A stretch of 64,000 nt of DNA from Carya illinoinensis (Eukaryota > Streptophyta > Magnoliopsida > Fagales > Juglandaceae). A program made the translations under genes and the position numbers. The stretch covers positions 23,715,501 through 23,779,500 of the forward strand of contig NC_056755.1 of the NCBI RefSeq assembly GCF_018687715.1, in the 5' to 3' direction. A model generated the notes under the pieces. It did not search any database and was not told the DNA's origin. It worked only from the letters and a program-made list of their open reading frames with translations. Shown one piece after another: positions 58,101 through 64,000 of the stretch; the first letter of the stretch is position 1; each line of letters opens with the position of its first letter.

Positions 58101-59184
58101 TGGTATTTTTATCACCCTCAGTCAGCCATAGAGCCCTTGACCTTTGTCTCCACATAATCTCCTGCCTTTCCAACCAATTTTGAACATCTATTCGAGCTTT
58201 CTTTAAATCATTTGTTCTATGACCCTTTGGATCAGAGGCCTCAAGTCTTTTTAAAACTTCCTTTGCCTGTCTGAGCTTTTTTTGCACATTTCCAAAGCGA
58301 TCCTTATTCCACTTTGCAAGATGTTCACCACATTGCTGAATCTGTTTGAAGACTCCCTCCATGGTTCTATTCCCATTAATATTAACCCAAGCCTTCTCAA
58401 TGAGTGGTTTGTAGCCTTTATCTTCCACCCACATGGCCTCAAAGCGAAATAACTTTTGTCCTCTCCTCTGAACTCTATCATTTTGTAACTGTAGTTTGAT
58501 TGGCACATGATCAGAGTATGCCACACTTCCATGACTTACATTTGCCATAGGATATAAATTCTTCCATGCAAGATTGGCAAGACCTCGATCAAGTCTTTCA
58601 CTAATGCTGTATTGAAGTTCCCTTCTGTTGCACCATGTAAATGGATTACCAATATATCCCAGATCCAATAAACCACAATCATCAAGCAAATCTCGAAACT
58701 CCTGTATCTGTCTATCAGTTCTTGCTCTACCACCAACCTTTTCATTAACACTTAGCACTTCATTGAAATCTCCCATCAAAAGCCAGCCTTGATCACGAGG
58801 AATTTGAATGGATCTAAGTAACTGCCACGTCTCATGTCTCCTGCTAGTTTCAGGCTGGCCATACACCCCAGTAAAATACCAAGGAGCATAGTCAGTTGAA
58901 GAATCCTGAATGCTAGCATGAATATGATTTTTAGAGTAATGCTTAATGTCCAAACTTACATCATTCTTCCACAATAATGCAAGACCAACACTCCTCCCCT
59001 CACTACTGACTGCCAAACAATTATCATACCCCAACTTGTACTTCAGTTTCTCCATAGCCTTAACTTGTAACCTGGTCTCTTGTAAAAACAAGACCTTGGG
59101 ACCTTCCTCCCTGACTAGATCAGAGAGAGCTCGAACTCCTCATTGGTTCCCAAGCCCACGGGAGTTCCAACTGAGGAGAATCAT
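55103..59184 (-). pseudogene. LINE ORF2: endonuclease, reverse transcriptase, zf-RVT, RNase H
   Basis: ORF2 starts at ATG 59184, overlapping the ORF1 stop as ATGA. The apurinic-type endonuclease follows ('LFLQETRLQ', 'GDFNEV', 'YSDHVPI'; about 59180-58490), with a TGA near 59142 in 'GLGNQ*GVRAL'. A coiled linker leads to reverse transcriptase ('NPTKAPGPDGM', 'RPISLCNVIYKL', 'GLRQGDPISPYLF', catalytic 'FADDS'; about 57870-56900). A frameshift lies near 57800 and a stop in 'LKL*MSKAYDR' at 57442. The zf-RVT zinc region ('CPWCRLEEEDTNHALLNC') and RNase H ('LKLNTDGAIF', then 'HCLARHSWHIDDLVIWW') finish it. At least five disablements prevent activity. In life this enzyme nicks target DNA and copies the RNA in place. 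Confidence 0.93.
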
Positions 59185-60608
59185 TGAGGTCGGCAGGGCT
59201 GTATAACAGCCTCTGCCGATGTCAACTTATCCTCACCAAACTGCTTAACCATGCTTTCTCCTATCTTCCCTTTCCCTCTTACATCCATCTCTGCCAGTTT
59301 TAATTTCTTTTTATTTTCGTGCACTAAGTTTGTATAAACTGCATTATCACCATTATCAACCTGCCTTTTCCGACAGGTACTAGTATTTTGTGACAAAGTA
59401 CTCATACCTGTGTCTCTAGCACATTTTTTCCAAGTTGATTGAGGAGATCTTCTCGGAGGTTGTTTTGTTCCAGCATGCAACTGGGCTTGGTTTCCTATAG
59501 AAACATGGGCTTGAGAGGCCTCGACTGTCACCTGGCCCACCACAGAAGACTCCACATGTATTACATTCAAATTACCGTTACTTTCACCCTCCGAGAACTG
59601 CGTAACTGAAATGCCATAATCACGTCGAGTCATCTGATCCTGATCCCTTCCCACAAAATCAGCTTCAGCCATCAAGCCTCCTGCCACCTCATTAGAATTC
59701 TTTACTCCACAATCAAGAGGTCCTGAATATTCGCCACCCTGATCAAACGGTTCCTGAAAATCAACACCGTTACTATTCATATTAACAACAATTTTTTCTC
59801 CCTCCTTCGTCCCGGCCGGCTGGCCGTCCTCCGATGATCTACTCTTACCAGCCATGGTACTTCCTCGGCGAGGACTATATGGAAATCTATGTACTCCTCC
59901 ATCCGCGCGCAGCCAGCTACCAAACTGTTTGGTATCACTTGTTATTCCAGCAGCAGTTTTACACTCCATCTCGTCATGGATGATCCTTCCACAATCAAGG
60001 CAGAACCGTGGCAATTTTTCATAAGTAATCGGGACCCATGTTTGAAATCCTTGCAATTTAATGGTACGACCTCGTGCCAGAGGCTTTGTTAAATCCAAAC
60101 AGATCCTAACTCTAAGGAATGACCCCCATCCCACATCATCCACATCCACCTCCACCTCCCCAAGCGAGCTTCCGAGCCTAACCCCACACTCCTTAGACAT
60201 TCCTGCCAATGGTAAATTATGAAACTGCACCCACTTTGCTGCCTTATCAAACGACATTCGGCCCAAGGGAGTATACCCATCAAACACATTCATAACAAAA
60301 ATGTTGCCATCAAACAGCCATGGACGCCCACTCTAAACTCGGTTCTTATCAGCATGAGTAGCGAAGGTAATCACAAAAACATTACGTCCCACTTCTGTGA
60401 AAATGGCTGGTTTACTAAGCCTCCACACCCTTCCCATAGTATTTTCTACTATATTCTTCCCGATCACCCTCTTCGACCATATCTTACCAATCAAACTACG
60501 TTCACCGTTTCTCTGCACTTCCGAACTACCTTCCTCCTCAAGCTCTATTACCTCCCCTTCTTCTTCATTCAACTGAAAGTTTTCCCACATCTCCTGAAGT
60601 TTCTCCAT
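59181..60608 (-). pseudogene. LINE ORF1: DUF4283 and zinc-knuckle RNA-binding protein
   Basis: The frame starts MEKLQEMWENFQ at 60608, passes a single TAG at about 60335 (in 'ADKNRV*SGRPWLFDGN', usually Leu or Trp), and stops at 59181. The DUF4283 region spans about residues 30-190 and is followed by a zinc knuckle 'FCLDCGRIIHDEMEC' (C-x2-C-x4-H-x4-C). The C-terminal half is variable, Gly/Ser/Gln-rich. It should bind the LINE RNA. Its last codon and the ORF2 start share ATGA, which would allow reinitiation on one mRNA. Confidence 0.9.
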
Positions 60609-61389
60609 CGCATAGACTCAACCTACGGTGGCTAGCCCTGTCAGACACCACCACTCAAATACCACCTCTATTTCTTAGAGAGAAAATAGTTTTAAACCAA
60701 ATAAAAAAACTTTAATTTTAACTTCAGCACCCCGGCAGAGCCGCATCCTCGAGCTCAGCCTCCTCCTCCTCCTCCTTAATCGCTGCACCAAAATCTATGG
60801 TACCAAAAATGGTGCTGTAGGTAAGTAAAATCCAAACACCACCAGATAAAAACATATAAAACTCAAACAATATGCATGAAAGGATGCCAATGCACAAAAC
60901 CCATAAAATCATATTTTTTCCACACACGCCAAAAATCTCATTTGGCCCAAAAACATAAGTAGAGTTTAAATCTAAAAGTAGAGTTTGGAAAATACTTATA
61001 GCGCTATATGATATTTTTTGAAAGCTCACGACGTTACAAACGGCGGAGGAAAACCAATGTAACAGTGTAATTTACACTGTTGTCGTGGGTAATAAATTAT
61101 CCACTTTTGAACGGGAATAAACCAAGGCACGAAATTGATAGGAAAAGGTCTTGAGATATTTATGAAGCTAAAGGAAATGAGTTTTGGCCGTGGGTGGTGG
61201 TGGAAATGGCGGTCGAAGGCCAAAAAGGGGCTGAACGGAGTTGAGCTCGTGGGAGCTGCTCCGACAACGGATCGAGGCCGAAAATGGGTGGTTTAGGTCG
61301 GCAAGAGGTAGGGGAAGAAGCTGTGAAGAGATGGTGGCCGGAGGTGGTGTGACGGCGCTGGAATCGGTGAAAAACCGTATGGCTTGGAG

Positions 61390-61690
61390 GAGCTCGTGGT
61401 GGCTAATGGTGGCTCGGATGGATGTGAAACTTGGTGGGGATGTTCACCGGTGAGAGGGGAAGAAAACTAGGAGGGTGGTGTAGGCCACGCCGCCGGCGAG
61501 AGGTTGTTCTGGGCTGCGAAAGCAACCGGCGATAGGGGGAAAAACAGAGCAAGTGAAGTGACTTCCAGGGGCTCGTGGCGGCTAACGGCTGGTCCGATAG
61601 CTCTGAAAATTGGTGGGGATGAACTCTGGTGGGAGGGTAGGAGAATGGTGGGGGTGGTGTGCAACACAGCCGCCAGACGGCGGCGCAATG
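61390..61690. repeat. Two-copy tandem duplication in the solo LTR
   Basis: 'gtggtggctaatgg..gctcggat..gtgaaacttggtggggatg..accggtgagagggg..ggtggtgtaggcca' (about 61390-61490) recurs, diverged, as 'gtggcggctaacgg..tccgata..gaaaattggtggggatg..' (about 61577-61680), a period of about 186 bp. The purine-rich stretch after it (61730-61840) creates long Lys/Arg or Phe/Ser frames that are not genes. Confidence 0.65.
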
Positions 61691-62046
61691 GGCGGCCAAA
61701 TTGGCAGCGACGGTAAGGGGAAAAAGAAGGGGCAGCGCGCAGGAGGAAGGAAACGGGGAAGAAAGAAGAAGAAAAAGAAAGAAAATAAGAAAAAGAAAAG
61801 GAAAAAGGGAAAAAGAAAAAGAGAAAAGAAAAGAAATGAGGTCCAATTCTCACTCCGGAAACTAAAAACAGATCCGCCGAAAATAATATTAAAAGCCATA
61901 AAACGACTAAATAAATTAAACACAACATCAAATAAATTAAAACTAATTTAAAATACAATAATTTAAAATAAAAGAACTATTATATTAAATAAATTAGAAA
62001 AGCGTCTTCAGTGAAAATACACGTAAAAATGGGTCATCACAAGTAT

Positions 62047-63550
62047 AATTCTGGTTGAAAGATAGATATGATTTTGAAAATCTTGAAGATAGCATGTGGA
62101 GACATGTAACACTTGTGAGATTTTGAGCCAATTCATTCATTTGAGAGGGTTATTTTAAATTACTCCATATTTTCATTTGGAAGCGCATAATATTTTGTTG
62201 TTTAGTCTCATTATTCTTCAAATTGGTTGAACACTAAGAGTACATCAAATTTTATGCTGCATTTGACAATCTTGAAGCCATGGTTATTGAAGAACTATTC
62301 TAGTCCTCAAGAGATGAGTTTAGGCCATCTTTCTTTACTTTGAGCCTTTAATTCATTTTCTTGTGTAATATCACTAGAAGCCCCTTTGATCTTTTTATTT
62401 TAGCATTTCTTTCTTAAAACCTTTTCTCATGTGCTTCAAGAATGAATACTATAGATTTGTTTCATTGGAAAAGGCATACAAAATATTTTGGGAAAGACAC
62501 ATTGAACGGAAGTTCGAGGAGTAGGCACAATGTCTCTAGAGAAAGTATACATACCCAAGTCTGGAAATATTTATGATGAACATATGAAAGAGAAAAAGAA
62601 AAAAAAAGAATAAAAGAAGAAAGCTCTAAAAGAAAGAAGAAGAACAAAAGAGAAGGGCGGAAAGTGTTGCACTGAAAAGTTGAATGATTTGAAAGTTAGA
62701 TGATACATTGAAACTTATTATTTGCTTGTTCTTGGAAACACTTTTCATTATTACCCCTTACCTTTTGTTTGTAATCTTCCCACTTCACCCAACGTTACGT
62801 CCTAATTGTTCTTGAGGAGGGTATAGTTTGGGAATTGACATGACAAAATAAAGATGGGGTGGGGTAAGATTCTTAATGTGTTTGGCATCCCTTCATGAGA
62901 CTATCTATTTTCTTCTATTTGTGTTCTTTCCTTTGATTTATATGTGAGATAATTGTTCTCGTTATACATTAATCTGCTCACATATTTGAGAGTGTGCACA
63001 ATGTTCAAAGTGACTTTATTCTTTTGAGCGTTAACACTAGAGTGTTAACACTAGTGATGTGATAACCTGCTCATTCTTTCTTCTTTAATTATGAACTTCG
63101 ATCTACGTGTCGAGCCTAGTTGGTGTGTTCTAAAAGATATCAAGTAGATTTTAAATCAAGTTTAATATTTTAAAGCTAACGGTATTTTAAATATTTTAGA
63201 AATATTTATATGTGATATTTCTAGTGTTATTGGAAAATTATTTAAATTAAATATTTTAGTCATTTAATAAAATATTACTAGATTTAACTTTACGTTGAAA
63301 AGTCTAAATTAATTTAAATGGTTTTATTCTCTTCGAGTAATTAACGAAATTTCATCATTTTAATTAATGATGAAGGAATATTATTTTATAAACTTTAGTT
63401 TATAAAATAATATTCTATCTTAATCATCTCAGTGCTTTATTTTAAATAAAACATTTACGCATATCCAAATCAGTATTTAAACTTACCGTTAGATCGTTTT
63501 GTAGATCCCAAAATGAAGGGCCTAGATTAAACACACAAGCCCCTACCTAT
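62047..63550. other. Retroelement-like non-coding DNA
   Basis: This continues the sequence broken by the solo LTR at 54883 and so is the 3' non-coding part of the older Gypsy element. A G-rich tract AAAGATGGGGTGGGGT (about 62850-62866) could be its polypurine tract, with an LTR starting soon after, but no terminus is certain. No frame has a domain. Confidence 0.4.
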
Positions 63551-63552
63551 CT

Positions 63553-63555
<3 letters not shown>

Positions 63556-63647
<92 letters not shown>
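63556..63647. repeat. (TC)n microsatellite, about 45 units
   Basis: A nearly pure TC dinucleotide run. The Arg/Glu-rich frames on the minus strand here are repeat translations. Confidence 0.98.
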
Positions 63648-63648
<1 letters not shown>

Positions 63649-64000
63649 TGAACCCAACATGATGCTCCTTTCTCTTCACCGGGCGGCTCATCCTTCCTAG
63701 CTGGTGCCACCGCCAACTGCCTAGCTCCATCTCCACCACCAGCAGCCTTCTTCCCCCACCTGCAAATCTCTCCTTCCACGACATCACAACCAAAATGGGT
63801 TTCACACCCATTTCTCCACCGTAGCACCACCATACACAGCCTGCTTAGCCTTTGACCACCACCAACGGAATCTTCACTTCATTGGCTTCATTTTCATGGT
63901 CTCCTTTCCCCCTACCTCCCTCTCTCTCCAATGGGTCACACATACACACACACGGTTGCATCACCCTGCACGGCTACCCATGCCACCTTACCACCACCAA
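63648..64000. other. Pyrimidine-rich unique sequence at the window end
   Basis: CCACC-rich and TCTCC-rich sequence, similar in style to leaders of plant retroelement LTRs. No gene is called; the window ends inside it. Confidence 0.4.

Larger units (their letters stand above)
55049..60680 (-). mobile_element. L1-type LINE, nearly full length, inactive
   Basis: Both ORFs of a plant L1 element lie on the minus strand and end in a poly(A) tail (14 T on the plus strand, 55049-55062) directly after the RNase H region. The 5' boundary is near 60610-60680, a few tens of bases before the ORF1 start. I could not identify the target duplication. It carries few stops and frameshifts, so it is a fairly young but dead copy inside the solo LTR. 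Confidence 0.9.
54884..62041 (+). mobile_element. Solo LTR (TGTGACGCCCCC...TCATCACA) split by a LINE
   Basis: The block starts TGTGACGCCCCC at 54884, ends GGGTCATCACA at 62041, and is flanked by AGTAT on both sides (54879-54883, 62042-62046), a 5-bp target duplication. Taking out the LINE (about 55049-60680) leaves about 1.5 kb, right for one large LTR and with no gag or pol. It sits in the non-coding 3' region of an older Gypsy element. The right part contains a GC-rich stretch (61190-61850) with a two-copy tandem duplication. Confidence 0.8.

Noticed and set aside
55049..60680. A target-site duplication for the LINE
   Set aside because: I compared the sequence after the poly(A) (TTCTGATAGTTAG on the minus strand) with the 5' flank and found no convincing match.
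61403..61958. Several 70-160 codon frames rich in Lys/Arg or Phe/Ser/Pro
   Set aside because: Purine-rich, partly duplicated stretch of the solo LTR, open in many frames on both strands, with no domain.
63527..63833. Arg/Glu-rich frames on the minus strand
   Set aside because: Translation of the (TC)n microsatellite and flanks.
1..64000. tRNA, rRNA or other structured RNA genes
   Set aside because: No cloverleaf with A/B boxes or rRNA core motif was noticed by eye; a covariance-model search was not possible.

Overview
The window looks like nuclear DNA of a woody eudicot. It is AT-rich and gene-poor. Its protein families are land-plant types: a PMEI-PME pectinesterase, CACTA/En-Spm transposases with plant-only domains, an L1-type LINE with a DUF4283/zinc-knuckle ORF1, and Gypsy remnants. 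AT-rich repeats with ATGAGAT motifs near 6.0 and 45.7 kb remind me of Fagales genomes, but that is memory and weak evidence. Nearly all of the window is nested mobile DNA. Only one ordinary host gene is complete.

Layout. 1-2471: LTR-like sequence whose right edge reads as a reversed TGTGACGCCCCC terminus. 2.6-4.99 kb: relic DNA transposon ending in GTAGTG at 4993. 4.99-7.77 kb: non-coding, with a MITE-like block. 7776-45299: I propose one very large, old CACTA element (CACTA-A). Its ends share an 18-bp inverted terminus, GCAACG/GCAGCG subterminal motifs and an AGG target duplication. It carries a stop-ridden TNP2 transposase (18.8-22.45 kb) and a second gene that still splices into an open 470-aa frame (23.6-25.8 kb). 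It also holds a LINE RNase H fragment (11.3 kb) and an LTR whose promoter plus CTCGAGCG satellite is tripled (15.3-16.45 kb).

Nested inside it is a complete 13.7-kb CACTA element (CACTA-B, 29902-43603) with 31-bp perfect inverted termini and a GTG duplication. Both of its genes lie on the minus strand and are fully open across canonical, phase-matched introns: a 1101-aa TNP2-like transposase and a 512-aa Ptta/En-Spm-type protein. CACTA-B also contains a solo LTR (39110-40241, ATAGT duplication) with the same satellite upstream of its TATA box, a fragment of a Rad2/XPG-family exonuclease (EXO1-like), and an eS21 ribosomal-protein retrocopy with poly(A) and target duplication sitting in that fragment.

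The right side holds a complete three-exon pectinesterase gene on the minus strand (50154-47472, 533 aa). Beyond it come an 880-bp terminal-inverted-repeat element (51.4-52.3 kb), a possible orphan first exon (52.4-52.5 kb) and the 3' end of a Gypsy polyprotein (54.26-54.61 kb). A TGTGACGCCCCC...TCATCACA solo LTR (54884-62041, AGTAT duplication) follows, itself split by a 5.6-kb minus-strand LINE. The window ends in retroelement-like DNA with a (TC)n tract.

How it works together: in each CACTA element the TNP2-like protein should be the catalytic transposase, and the second protein plus the subterminal repeat arrays should form the DNA-binding system. CACTA-B looks autonomous from sequence alone. 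CACTA-A has lost its transposase frame. Exon coordinates were placed by eye from GT/AG sites and reading phase, without transcript data.
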